From: Chionis minor
Taxonomy: Eukaryota > Chordata > Aves > Charadriiformes > Chionididae
Length of the DNA stretch: 64,000 nucleotides
Direction: 5' to 3'
NCBI GenBank assembly: GCA_013398295.1
Contig: VZSF01005585.1
Span: 248,001-312,000 of the forward strand
Positions 25,087 to 37,953 of the stretch are shown here, one piece after another. The position numbers were made by a program, and so were the translations under genes. Below the pieces are notes generated by a model. The model was not told the DNA's origin, did not search any database, and worked only from the letters and a program-made list of their open reading frames with translations. Position 1 is the first letter of the stretch; every line of letters begins with the position of its first letter.

Positions 25087-28000
25087 CTGAGAGAAAACGT
25101 GCAGAGAGTCCTTGAGTTTGGATTTGGACAGTGAGAGAGGCTGGGAGGGTACAGAAGGGAGCTATTTAGCACCTCGCTGCCCGTCACCGCACATCCGCAT
25201 AGCTCAAGCTAAACGGGTGTTTTTGCTGAGCTTTTGCTGCATTAAGCTGTGGTCCAAGCGAAGGAGGCAGAAAGGAGGAGGCAGCACAGAGCAGGGTCAG
25301 CACGTAGAGGTTTCCTTGCAGGGCTGTTTGCAGCTTTTTCCGAGCCACGCAGAGGTGCTCCTCTCAATGCCCTGATCCTTCCCAAAGCGACCAGCGGCCT
25401 CAAACCCCTTCGCCAAAAATCTGAGCTGTGCAGGGCTGCAGAGGAGCAAGATGTTGTTCAAGGGGGGGACCTTGAACACCAGGTAGCGCAGCTGCCGCTG
25501 CAGCAGGGACCAGGCTGACATCACACAGCAGTGCTTCCCCCTCCGCAGGGGTTTGCAGGGTTTGAGACACAGGAAAGAAAATACACGCTTCCAGTTATCA
25601 GCTGCCAGTCAAATATTGCCTATTGGCCAGCTGTTGTACAGACTGTAAATAATAAACCTACCCGCCACAGAGAATAACTTTTCAGTATAAGCAAGGTAAT
25701 AAGCAATGCTTAGGACACTTGTTTTTGGGGTTCTTTTAATGATTATAAATATTTACCAAAAAAGTGCTTTACACACTCCACAGCAATACAAAATGCAAAC
25801 CAAAATCTAGCTCCCATGAGCCCTACTGGCAGGACTGGGCACAAAGAAACACAAGCATGGCAGATACCAGCAAAGCAGGAAAGGAAAGAGAAAAACAAGC
25901 AAGCAAGACAGACACATTGAGTGATTGCCAGGACTCTCTCAGAGAGAGGAAGAACCAGGATAAGGGAATTATGAAGAACCCCAGGAAGTTTTCAAGCTTG
26001 CAAGACAGCAAAATGCACAATTTGGAGGCAATTTTAGGCCATGTGTTGCAGTCACTGGGCATGGGGTCAGCTATTTCTGCCTGGGTCTGTTCTGCACATA
26101 AGTAACGTTCTCGCAGTACGCAAACGCCCAAGTTGCAAAGATGATTAAAATTTCATGCCAAACTGTGAAGAATGTGTATGAACTGCTGCTTGTTTCTGAG
26201 AAGAGGAACTGCTAAATATATCGGCAAACCCAGGGTTGGGGCAGCAACCTGCAGATTTCAGTCCAATGTTGTTTTTCACAGCCTTTATTAAATGAAGAGA
26301 ATGTGCTTCTTTTACCTGTTCACTGGGGCATTATGCTGGAACTTTTAAATGCACTGTAGGATGAGTGTTTCGAGTATAGGAACAAAGAGGTCAGTATCTA
26401 CACCACTACCTTAATAACAGAGTGAAAAATAATAATACTGTTATACAGCTCCTAGACCACAGGCAGGAGAAACAGGAAAAACAAACCAGGTGTCTTAAGA
26501 GGTAACCCAAAAGTGTGAGCCTGAAAACATAGACACCTGTGGGTAATTTGTTAACTTGAAAGTCATGCACATGGGCAATACCCAAACAGGTTTAACTGGG
26601 ATCCTCAACGCATCGATAAAAGCCCAGTCTCCTACTGAATAACAGGACATGTCAGGACAGAGAATAATTCAAGATTAGAGTGATACACACGTCGCGCTAA
26701 ATGCAGGGGCAAGAGTCAACTATATTTATCTACTTAAAAAACAGAACTGAGCTACAGAATGAAAACCTCCAGAGAGTTTTTATTGCTATGAAGTACCTTG
26801 CATGCGTAATGAAAACAAGTATAACAGAGAAATACAATCTCTCTGCCTCCCCCAACTGAGCCCAGGATGAAACGATGGCCATTTATTCTCCTCACAAGAT
26901 GCCACTCTGAGTGTCCCGTTGTCAAATCCAGTTCGGAAGCAGACTCTCCAATAAAGTTTAACAATGCAGTCATAAAATTGTGTTTAATGATTTGCAAAAG
27001 AGTTTTGGAATGCAAGTTATGCAAAGGCCCACAGTGTGCAGCGCCTAGCTTGCATTCCTCAGCACTCCTCACTATCACACATCTTACAAAAAAAAACCCC
27101 AAACCTCAAATTTATTCTTAACTGACCCACTCTCAGATATTAATTTACATAGCAAAACACTTAATAGCAGCAAATGGCAAGACTCAGACTCTGCTGCTCT
27201 TAATGCAAGCGCCATCTTATTTCCCTTGAACTCCCACTCTGAAATCTAAAGTACTCTCAAAGTAAAGCTTTACTCAGTCTGAACACGGATGGCAGAACGC
27301 GGCCACGATAAAGACAACGAAACCATTTGGCACATACCCAGACACCTATTTCTTTCACTCATTTTCAAATGACATGGTCACCATCCCCTGTGTAAGAAAC
27401 CGCTGTCCCTCAAGCCACCACTGGTCAGCTGCATGCATTTCACTGGGAACAAGCAATTCCTCGTCAACTGGAAATCAGATCCTCTCACTGTTGTTCCCCT
27501 CTTCTTCATAAAACATTCATAGCTCCACATCTAACCACGTGCTACAAAGCAAACGCCCCTCACCTCCAAGCTACGTCATTTAAAAGCTAAGTATTAAAAA
27601 GCAGATTGCTACGCTTTGCTTGAAGGCTCTTGGAGAAAGGGGACGTTCAGCAGAACCTCCTTCCCCTCCCCACAAAGTTGCTATCTCTTTTGCGCAGGGC
27701 AGCTGTGGATACTTCACAGCCCACTAGGAAACGCTGCAGCTTTGAATGTGCATCTCAAGTCCCTCCATCACAGGAAAGCCTCAATACTAAAGCTGCGTGC
27801 CAATTCCAGGGATTTGTAAATGCATTTACATTTGACTTCAAACCAGTTTTCTTGAGTTATTGGAGATTCCCAGGTTCAACGACACAAAGTCTAAATGCTT
27901 TAAAAAAAAAAGAAAGAAAAAAAGAAAAGTGCAGAGTGGTGCATGTCTTCAGAAAAATTCAAAATTAAAGGATCACATTTTCAAGCTTTCCTTCATAAAC

Positions 28001-29554
28001 AAAAAGACTACAAGCTCACTTAGTCTTTAAATGAACGCTAGGATTCTGGTGCATTCACTGTGCTCCAGAGAGTTACAATACGCAAGGGAAACACCAAGAG
28101 TAGCTCGATTTGGCAGTCTGCATGTCTCATGTCACTGTCCTTGGAGCCTGCATAATCCCTGTGCAGAGGAGGACCAATTTAACTGCTGACCGGTCTCCTC
28201 TGGTCAGCTGCACAGTTCTGCTTGCTGCTTGGCCGCTGCCAGTCTCATATTCCTATTAACACCTGAACTTTTCCATCCTCTCAGAATAAATTCTCATAGC
28301 TTCGTTTATAAAACCAGTGAAGAATAATCCCCCCAGCTTCATTCGCAAGTGACACAATAAATCCACTCACGTGCACACAGAGCTTTCAGCGCAAGAGCAT
28401 TTCATGCCTAAAGCACAGAGATGTGCTGATGCTGGTCCAGCCAGGCATCTCAAATGCCAGCCATCCTCAGGAAGGACGGAGAGGCGCTACCAGCTCCTGT
28501 CACAGCCAAGGACTAGGTGATAACCCTGCTCAGGCCACTCTGAAGTATAAGGAGACCAATCTGCATCCCTTAGCCAAAGGCAGGTCGCAGTAACGAAGCT
28601 CGCCACTAGATAACGTGGGCTGACCACCTCCATACAACAATCCAGAAAACTTCACGCAATTCACCTGAGATTCAGCCAAGATGGCCATTCGGAAAGATAT
28701 CCATGCTTGCTTCGACAGTCAAAGGAATCAAGAAGCAAAAATTTCCATTTATAGATTTGCTCTCCATCTCCTGGGAGCAAATGTTGACTCTGCTCAGGTC
28801 CACCCCATGGACTTTGCTTCTACATGCAGAGCGGCAGCAGACCTGTCTATGCAAAGCGACTGTGGATCCCCCTTCGATGGGAGGGTTTCATGGACACGAT
28901 GGACCAGCGTTTGTCCTCCAAAGGAGGAGATGAGCGCGTCATCTCTTGAAGTGCCCTCTAGACCTACACTTTTTTGACTTCCCTCGCTCCTGTGAACACT
29001 CCTACAGCAAGATGAAACACAAGCGGTGGAGTCAGGCTGCAGCTGGGCTAATGGCGAATTTTTGTTCTTTGCAGTTACATCATTCCTAGGTGACTCAACT
29101 TTCCTCCAAACTTGGCTCTTTCGAGCAGGCAGCCCTTTGGACCAGATTTTTTCCACGTGCAGCTGATCAAAGTGCCTGAGCTACAAAATAATTAAAATGT
29201 TTTTAAAAGACAGTATGAATATTCTACTCGGATTAATCGCAAGCGAAGAAAATAGGTCATCTTATGTAACAGACCGCAAGCGAGAACAGAGAATTCGGCT
29301 GGCAGCTCCAAGCGGGTCCCCGCAGGCCATCCTTCTCCACCGTGAAGCCATTGTACATCAGGCAGCCTCCGTTCGGAGCAAGCCCACATCTGGAATAAAC
29401 TAGCGTGCTACAGATCAGAAAGGAAGCACGCTGCCAGCGCGACATGGGGAAGCTCGCCTTCTGCCTGCTCCGAGTGCATACCATCAAACGCTCGATTTCA
29501 TAAGCACTTCATTAATAAAACAAAAAGGAACATTTTTCCTCTGAGTGTGGAGGG

Positions 29555-29589
29555 AAATAAATAAATAAAGATAAATAAATAAATAAATA
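29555..29589 (+). repeat. (AAAT)n microsatellite
   Basis: About eight AAAT units with one GATA-like interruption. Confidence 0.92.
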
Positions 29590-32500
29590 GAAGCTGTCAG
29601 AGCCGTTCTTCCCTCCTTCTCTTTCACCAGCTAATTGCAGGGGAGTTTAAAGGGGTTTGACTGATTTTGACTGTTCCCTGTTCAAGAAGCCGCAAATCTA
29701 TATATACAAAGGAAAAATTGCTTTGAAACCTCGTATTAAAGAAAAAGCTTGGCAGGAGCAAGGTGTAAACAAGTGGAAAACAGAAACGCGGTAAGTAGTT
29801 AAAAAGCCAGTCAGTAAAATGGAAAACATAAAATAGTTGTCTACAAAAAAAGCACTTTCTGTCACAGCAGCAATTCAGCCGAACCTGGCGTAAAAATGTA
29901 ACAATTTTTAAATAAAAACAGAGATAAGCCCTGAGTAGAATACCAATAACCTCGCAAGGTCTGTACGCACACGCTTACTGCTACGGGCCCTAACACAGCC
30001 CCCGGGATGTCTGTATCCCTCCGTCCGTCCCTATTTCAACATGGATTTTTACTGCGTGTCTGCAGGGACCAGTTCCCACTCGCAAACCTCACAGGTTTTC
30101 CCCGTAGAAGCAGCAGAAGCTAACAGCGAGCTCTTCCTCACCGGCCACGAAGCTGCTTTAGAAAGGTGACGCTTAAGAGAAAGTTGTAAGTTTGATGCAT
30201 TTTTAAAAAAAAAAAAAGCAACCACAATAGGCTCGATAGGAGCTGGCAGCCAACGTGACAATCAAACGCAGCTGAAAAGCTGCACAAAACCAGCACAAAA
30301 TCTCCCCAACAGAAACGCACCACATGCAGACCAGCGTACAAGTAAGTGCCTTCAAGCGATGACCGGCACAGCATCCTCCTCCCTGGGAATGGAGAGCCAG
30401 CACACCGCTCCCCAACACCCGTCCCCGATACGGGACACACCGCTGCCAGCTGTGCGCCCCACCTCGGGTCACATCACGCCTCCTTCCCACTGTCCTCGTT
30501 TCCCAGCAGGCAGGCGGGAGAGACAGGTCGGAAGCTGGGGAATCAACAAGCACCGGCTGGTATCAGGTGAGCAGCTCAAACGCCTCAACCTCAAGATATG
30601 GTCAGAAGTCATCACTCTGCACATCGCAGATATTAGCGCAAATGACTCAGTACCAGAAAATTACGCCAAAATCTGATTTTTGCAGATTCTTAACAAAGCA
30701 ATTATTTCATTAGTGGATAATGAGTGTATTTTTCATCAGATCTTAACCAGGTTATTTTTAAGGCTGATCTGACAGCAGGACTCCTGCTTTCATCTGCTAC
30801 CTTGGGTTTTGTTTTCATTGCTGTACAAGCAAGATAAACAACTCCAAGACAAATCAAAAGCAGGACCAAAAAAAATCTGAATGCCTTTATCAAAAAGTTA
30901 TTCCAAACAGGAGTTCTTTGTCGATCCCTGCTCCCTGTGAAAGTTTCTTAGCACCGAGCCATTGAAGCCTTTGGTGTCCACCTCTGGATGATGCAAGCCA
31001 TGCAGTGGGTGTCTCCTACACCACTTGAAAGAGGGGAAAAAAAACCCCAAAACCCAAGTAGCCCTTAATAAGAATTACACAGTGCTGACCATGTGAACTT
31101 TCCATGTCCTCACAGTAAGTAGGAGCCAGCAGCACAGACACAACTGCGATTGCATTCAAGTGTCCACTGCTGATCTAACAAGTCCCCTTGTTTGGACAAA
31201 CGGCTGCCAGACACTTGGCATCCTTTCACTGAAACACGAGTACTTTCCCAATGGAAAGAGAAGCCTCCTAGGGGATAAAGCCTGGGGAACAGTCAAAAGC
31301 AAAAACATACCCTCCCCCAAACACAAACACATAATTAAAATACACAAAACAGGCATCACAGCGGCATGGATGAAAATTCTGCAACTTAAAGCAGAACTGT
31401 CCCCCAGGGATCTGTCCCCCGAGACAGACTGCTTGTTGACATCATTTCCTTGGCAAGGGCTTTAAACATTTTATCAGCCATCGCAAGCACCTGAACTACA
31501 TCATCACCCCTTAGAAAAATCTGCTGGAGTCATTTGTCATCCTGAGCCATCACCATCTGGATTGCACCTCTCTGGGCTGCTCCCCTCTCGCCGTCAGCTG
31601 AGGCTTTATTGCAAGATCAGCCAAAGGGTTTCTCAGCTATCCCTGGCTCCGGGGGGTTTAAAAGCCTGGGGAGCTCAGGCTTTTAAAGGTTACAAGGTGT
31701 TTGCATTCCCTCAAGGATCTTGCCCAGTCTCACTCTCTTGCTGGGCTGTTGGGAATGGTTGGTTAGTTGGTTACTTTGGCGTTTCTCAGAGAACACCCTT
31801 GCTGCTTGCCGCAGATTAAAGCCCATCCTAGAGTAAGTTCACCACGTTCCTGTGCCAGCTGAAGACGGGTCTCTTGGGTACTGGTATTAACATCCGCCAG
31901 CATCGGGGATCCTTTGGGTTTGCTCAGTGGTTTCAGCACCCTGCCTCAAAAATTAAGCCTATGTAGCTTTAGAATCCCAACACGACACCAACACCTGACA
32001 CATTACAGCATACTCTATTTTTAGGCACGTCCACTTGGTCTCAAACATTCACACTTAATGATTAAAACATAAAATGCTGTGAACTTACATTTCAGCTAAA
32101 GCCAGTCCTCAGCATTCTAGTTGTGGGTTTGCTGTATCTTTAATACCATAGGCAAAATGAAAAAAAACCCACTTTCTGTGTAGGTGGGAAATGCTTTCAT
32201 ACTGGTGCTCTCACCTACGGTTTGCAAGCCTGGCCGGGACCTCCTGTAACACAAACGGGTGTGTATGCGTTCCGCCTTTGGGGTAGCTCATTTGCAAGAG
32301 TGAGGAGCCCATGTCAAGGTGACACATTAAAACTAACTCCTTACAAGTTATCCATTACCAGACTACCTCTATGCCCAACCCTCCACCGCACCCTTGGAAA
32401 ATTCAATCCAAAAACGGAAGAAAAGGACAGATTGCTACTCAAAATTAAGATCTACAGCTATCATAGCAGTAGCTATTGCTTAAATCACAGCAGAGAAAGG

Positions 32501-35500
32501 CAAAACCTTAAGTCAGTTGAAAAAATTTGGCAGCAAGCAAGACTTAACCTCAGAAAGTTGTGACAACAGTTGTTTTATGGCAAGGTGGAACATAACTGGC
32601 AGCAAAAAAAAATTAACTGTAATTTCACTGCTTACATCAAAGCACTTCCTAAAACCCCAAGCACAAGCAAGGCCAAGTTTTGTCAGTGCAGTACAGCTAC
32701 AATTAAAAGACAGCCCTTGTCCCTAAGAGAGTTTACAACCCAAAACAGGCAAGAGAGAGGGAAGACGTGCTTATCACAGTGCACATTAAAACTTCAAGAC
32801 AGCAGATAGCCCCAGGATTCGTGTTAATGAAAGTTGGAAGCAAACACAACAGATAAAAAGACATTAAGAACAGAAACAGATTCCGAGGAAGGCCTTTACA
32901 TGACTAAAGGTATCTACATTAAAAACTAAAAATAGAGTTATTTATGTCTAAAACATGCATCATATAGAGTCCCATAAAAGCCTTGGTGAAATAATAATTG
33001 CTGCTTAGGTTGCCAAAAAAAAGTTGATGTAAAGCAACTCAGCTTCAGTAGCTTCAGTGGAGCTGTGAGTATTTACCCTTGTAAGCACCTTGCTCACAGC
33101 AAGGTTTTCATTTTGGTACAGCAAGTGGCTGAGAATTTCTTTTTTCTCCATCACGTTTAAAAAAACAGTAAAACACATAAAGCCAGTACATTATGTCAAG
33201 CCTCATATTTTGATTCTTGTAAAGTGCCATTAACCTTCCTCTTCTGCTTGGCAAGATAAGGAGCATTTTCTGTTAACCAAAATGCAAGGTAAGGCTGGCT
33301 TTTACCAATGCTAATTGGTAAATTTTGCTATAGAAAGGCTGTCAGCCCTTCCTAACCACAAAGCAAAACGCAATTCAAAAGCAGTAAGTAAGAAAGCAGC
33401 AATGGGCCCAAACAAAAGCTGATGATGGTACACCAGCTTCGGAAAAACACCAGACAGACCTTAGGGGGCCACTGACTTGTTTCCAGCCTGGAAAGGCGTC
33501 CCACCACGGCCCCACGCTGTGGTGCTACCACCACCTGGGGAGACCTTGTGGACACCCTGCGCTCCTGCCACTCCATGTGCTTGTCCCCACGGAGAGATGC
33601 CACATGCTGTGTCCCAGCCCCTCTCCGCTGGCCCCTCTTCACTGTTAAAGCACTTCTACTCTGCCCAATCTCCTTTATGCAGCTTCCACCGGTGACGGCT
33701 AAATTTGGATCTGGATTTCAATCCCTTACTAATCCGCATGCTTATACAGAAGCAAGAGGATTCAAGCGGGTTCTCGGTTTTGCTTTTAACGGTTGATGTT
33801 TTGAAGACTTTTCAGAGCACCCTGCTAGGGCTGGAGGAAGCAAAGGTGGCCACTCTGCTCTGGAGTCCTTCATCTCCAGCCAACCTTCTTCTGGCTTCAT
33901 CAATGAAAGCCTCTCATCGTGCCAGCCAGGCCTGGATCAGGTCAAGTCTCCTTTGAAAACTACACCCCCAGCCCTCTCACTTGTAAGCCTGCTCCTCGCA
34001 GCCCTCACAGTCCTGCTTCCGATCCCTGCACGTGCCAGCTGTATCCGGCACCCTCTGGGCACTCCTCAGGGGCTGAACACCTGAGGAAAGCAGTCCACAG
34101 CTCATACAAAAAAAAAACCAAAAACATGACAGAGAAACTGAGAACAAAAGCGAAGGATTCTGTCCTATAGTGAACACAATGAAACCACGAAATCAGTACA
34201 CTGTGAGAAAACTTCACAGTTTCCTTTTCTTTCCGATTTTTCAGCTGACTCCAGCAGCTCCTCCCCACACTTCTCTTTCATCTGTGCCTTTATAATTACC
34301 AGCCTACAAAACACCGCTCTGTCTCAGGCCACTGAATAGAAGAGGTAAACTTTGATTTCTGTGTTTAAGCTCCCCAATCTTCCCAGGAAGTGACGGATCA
34401 TTACTTTGGCTCGGAGATTGCCTGGTCTTAAATCACTGCCCACAACTCCCACCTCAGCCAGCCTGGGTCCTCTCCAAGGTCAGGTCTGGTTTCCAGACCT
34501 TCCAGATCTTGCTGCCAGGCAGACGCCGCCTCGCTGCTTTGAATCCCCACATTTTAAAGGGCATTTAGGTTCATCCTAAAAATATTGCAGCATCACTTAA
34601 CCACCTGTAAACATGAAATGCTGCCTGCTAATTAGCAGGTACAATATTTACGGAGGATTACATACCAGCAAACAGCCTGGCAGGTATCTTTACACATAGC
34701 AAGAGCAATGCCAAGGGCACAGGAGAGACAGACCAAGATCTGGGAGATGAAAGCAAGCCTGAAGGAGGGGACCGACACATGCACGCAAACCAGTCACACA
34801 GGAATCTCCTGACAAACAGTGTCCGGCCCACCTCTCGTTTCCCGACTCAGCATTGCTGTTATTAGCAGCATGCGGCGAGAGAACGAGAGGACAATCCATG
34901 CTCGTGGGAGAGGAGGTACCCTGAAATCAAACGGCACCCAAGACACGTGGATGCCTCAAAAGCACGCCCAGCACAACGTCCCCAAGGCACTGGCCATGAG
35001 CTGGCTGCTGGGCTCAGTAGGGCAGCGGCTGAAGACACACCGCTTTGACCCAACGCCGTAATGGCAACTCCAACCTAACTTTCTACAGGGAGAAAAAAAA
35101 AAAAAAAAGATATTCCTGGACTCCGTATTTCAATTTCAGTAATCCCTCAAGCTGTGTCCTGTAGCAGGGGAAGGGGAAGGAGTGGTGGGGAGGACCAGGG
35201 CGGTCCTCCCGCAGCCGCGCCACTGGCAGAGCGGTTTCTCGAAGCCTTTCCTCCCACCCACAGCCAACCTCCAGCCCGCCAGCAGGCTGGCTCTCATCCT
35301 CTCCAAGTGAATATAGTGCTCCCTGAAGGTGTAGAGCTGACAGCCCTGGATATTCAATTAGTCAACGCGTGGAGGAGACGGCGAGCACGGGGCAGGCAGC
35401 GGGGATGGAGCTGCTTTCCCCGTGGAGAAGGTGCCCTGCCAATGCACCCTGTCCCCGCTCAGGAAGAGATAACTCATCCCGCAGCTACAATATGTTTGGC

Positions 35501-36416
35501 TCGCACTTTGAAGCCTGGAAGGAGGCTGCAACTTCTGACACGACGTCCTGGATGCCGTTTTCAAAAGGCTCCCGACACAACTGGATCTCACATGCCTGAG
35601 TGCCAGGTCACGCTTTCAAAACAGAGCTGGAAGTGAGATTTGAGGCTCCCAAGTGTCTTCATTCCTTGCCTTCATTGAAATTTTTTTTTTTTTTTTTTAA
35701 ACAGGACTCAAATAATTTTGAACACTTTATTCACTGTCACTATTCAATACTTATTAGGAAACTGAAATAAGCCACTCATTATTCTGATAGCAGTTACCCC
35801 ATGGACGCTAAAGTGATGGGCTTCTATAGGGCCCCCTTGTCTTGAAAAAGCAAAGGATGAGCAATGCAGGCTATTCAGGCTTCAGCTATTCACATTTCTC
35901 CTCATTCAGATGTCAGGAAAATGTAATTAATACTGACACGTACAGAGGTCATATCTCTAAGCAAAATATTAACAGGGGGAAAAAAATTAAGAGAGAGAGA
36001 GAAGGAATTTTCCTAAATGTCTGTGCCTCCCAACAGGCTTCTTGACAGATACACCACAACTGAACAGATTATAGCTCTTAAATTTCCACTGACTCAACTA
36101 CGCTTTTACATTTTTCAAAGCTACCTTGTATACGCTTTGCATTAAAATTGTATTTATTACTCACATTGATACATATATGTTATGAATTTAACAATTTACA
36201 TCTCAGGCCAAAATGACTCAAAACATCAAGGTAACACTAGCATGAGATGGCTCTAGATCGAGAATTTCTTTATATATGTACACGCACACACACTCTGGCT
36301 TTCTGTTTCCTCAAAACAAACTTATCATCTTCATTTGTAACACGTGTTCAATTAAACATCTTCAAAACAGATTAAAGAAAATTTTATATGGACCAGAACT
36401 TTCTAAATACCGAAGT

Positions 36417-36434
36417 ATTTATTTATTTATTTAT
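36417..36434 (+). repeat. (TTTA)n microsatellite
   Basis: Four to five uninterrupted TTTA units. Confidence 0.9.
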
Positions 36435-37550
36435 GAACTTTTAATGTTTTCTTTCAGAAAGGCTGCAATGACAAGGCTTGTAAAAAGAACACACGAACAT
36501 CCCTCCACTTCCTGTTGTACCACGAAATCCAACACGTCTCACTGCTGGGAAGAGCAGGTTTTCTCAATTATGCTGCTTTAAGACCAGCATTTTTTTAAAA
36601 TTGGTTTTAGCCCCTCCAATGTATTTTAAGTTAAATTAGTTAACAACCACCATCACCCTGCTGTAGTACTGGGGATCACAAATCCAGAGGCCAGGCTTAA
36701 ACCCATGCTTTCCTCAACAGAATTTAGTGATGAGATGTCCACTCATACTGCTCTGTCACCAGCTTTGAAGTCTTAAAACCAAAACCAGCTGCTGCAACAA
36801 GCCCCGAGCCTAACACAGCAGCAGCGTTCATCTGTTTATACTATCAGTCTCTCTGTAAAGATTGGCAGGCAGCTCTTCTGGTGACAGATGCGCACTGAAA
36901 CCTGACCAAGGCTCGGGTTATTTTTCTCCGTCCAGCAAGGCTGCAATCCTAGCCAGGCAACAAACCCCCAAGATCTCCATTAGGATGAAGAGAGAAGCAA
37001 TGAAAGCCCCAATCCCACTGTCGTCCCAAACATTAACAAATCGTCCATCTCATCAACTCGGAGCACAATTCACAATAACTTCCATGTGGTCCTCAAACAC
37101 TGGCCAAACAAGTTTTGCAACACAAATAAATACACCATGGTCTGGTGCGTGAAAAAGGGAAGCTTCAACTCCAATTTTAACAAGAGCTTTAAGGTGGCAT
37201 CGAGCTCAGAGGGCGTTAAACACGAAGGCCCAAAGGACAAAATGACATTCTTCCACTGACACCTCCTGCCCTGCTGTCGTAAGGTCACCAGTTGCCTCAA
37301 CAGAAGAAATCCTGAGGCCAACCCTGACAGGTCAGAGATAGAAGGACCTTCCCCTTCACCACACGTGCAGCACAACAGAAGTTTCTCGCAGTCATCATTT
37401 AACTCCCTAACCCTGCTGCCCTCCTAGTCCGCACCCCGTCCCAACAGCTTGGGTTGTCCCATGGAGGCTCAGCCCAAGAATCAAGAAGTTCCTTTAACTC
37501 GCCTGCACACCGGCCGCTTGCTGCTCTAGACGAACCCAAAGCAAACGTAC

Positions 37551-37953
37551 CTGGGCAGACTGATCGCCAATGTCTGGCACCCCACCATCCGACAGCCGGC
37601 ACCGGTACTGTCCCGCCGTGCCCCGAAGCGGCTCTTCCCCATTGCTTTCTGCTTCGGAGGTCTCCGGCTGAGCAACCTCCACCTCCATCGGGGTGCAGTG
37701 GCCGTTCCCGTGCTCCAAGCCCGGCTTCTCTTTGCTCTCCTTGCTCCCCGGTGTTCTGGTGATGACCCCAAACTTCCTGGTCCTTTTCCCATTTTGAGCA
37801 GCTCGGTCGCTGGCTGCGGGGCTGGGCTTGGCTTTGGGGTCACAGCTGTTGCTGTTGTTGCCGTTGGAGGGAGGAAGAGGGGCTTTGCGCTTGATGCGGC
37901 GCAACATGATCAGGTAGACGAAGCCGCCATTCCAGCACTGCTCGGCCAGGTAA
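37551..37953 (-). CDS. PDZD2: PDZD2 exon: end of PDZ1 and basic/acidic linker
   Basis: This 403-nt exon is the first one in transcription order here. The acceptor reads CTTGCAG and the donor CAG|GTACGT. One base completes a serine codon begun in the upstream exon (incoming phase 2), followed by 134 codons to a phase-0 end. The first residues, YLAEQCWNGGFVYLIMLRR, are the last helix and strand of PDZ1. They are followed by a lysine/arginine-rich segment including KRTRKFGVITR, conserved in mammals and a plausible nuclear-localisation or acidic-lipid contact. The rest is a low-complexity acidic stretch rich in E, S and P (for example MEVEVAQPETSEAESNGEE), probably disordered. As remembered, the corresponding human linker is some 35 residues longer. 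The first half of PDZ1, with its carboxylate-binding loop, must be in exons to the right that were not found in this window. Confidence 0.93.

Larger units (their letters stand above)
25087..37550 (-). other. PDZD2 intron (12.5 kb), simple repeats only
   Basis: Long intron between the PDZ1-end/linker exon and PDZ2. It contains (AAAT)n at 29555-29589, an A run at about 35091-35108, a T run at 35681-35698 and (TTTA)n at 36417-36434. No CR1, LTR, RNA gene or further exon was recognised. The exons on both sides join in phase 0 without needing another exon. Confidence 0.78.

Noticed and set aside
35154..35636. 160-codon plus-strand frame
   Set aside because: GC-rich low-complexity composition, no recognisable family, opposite strand to the gene; treated as chance.
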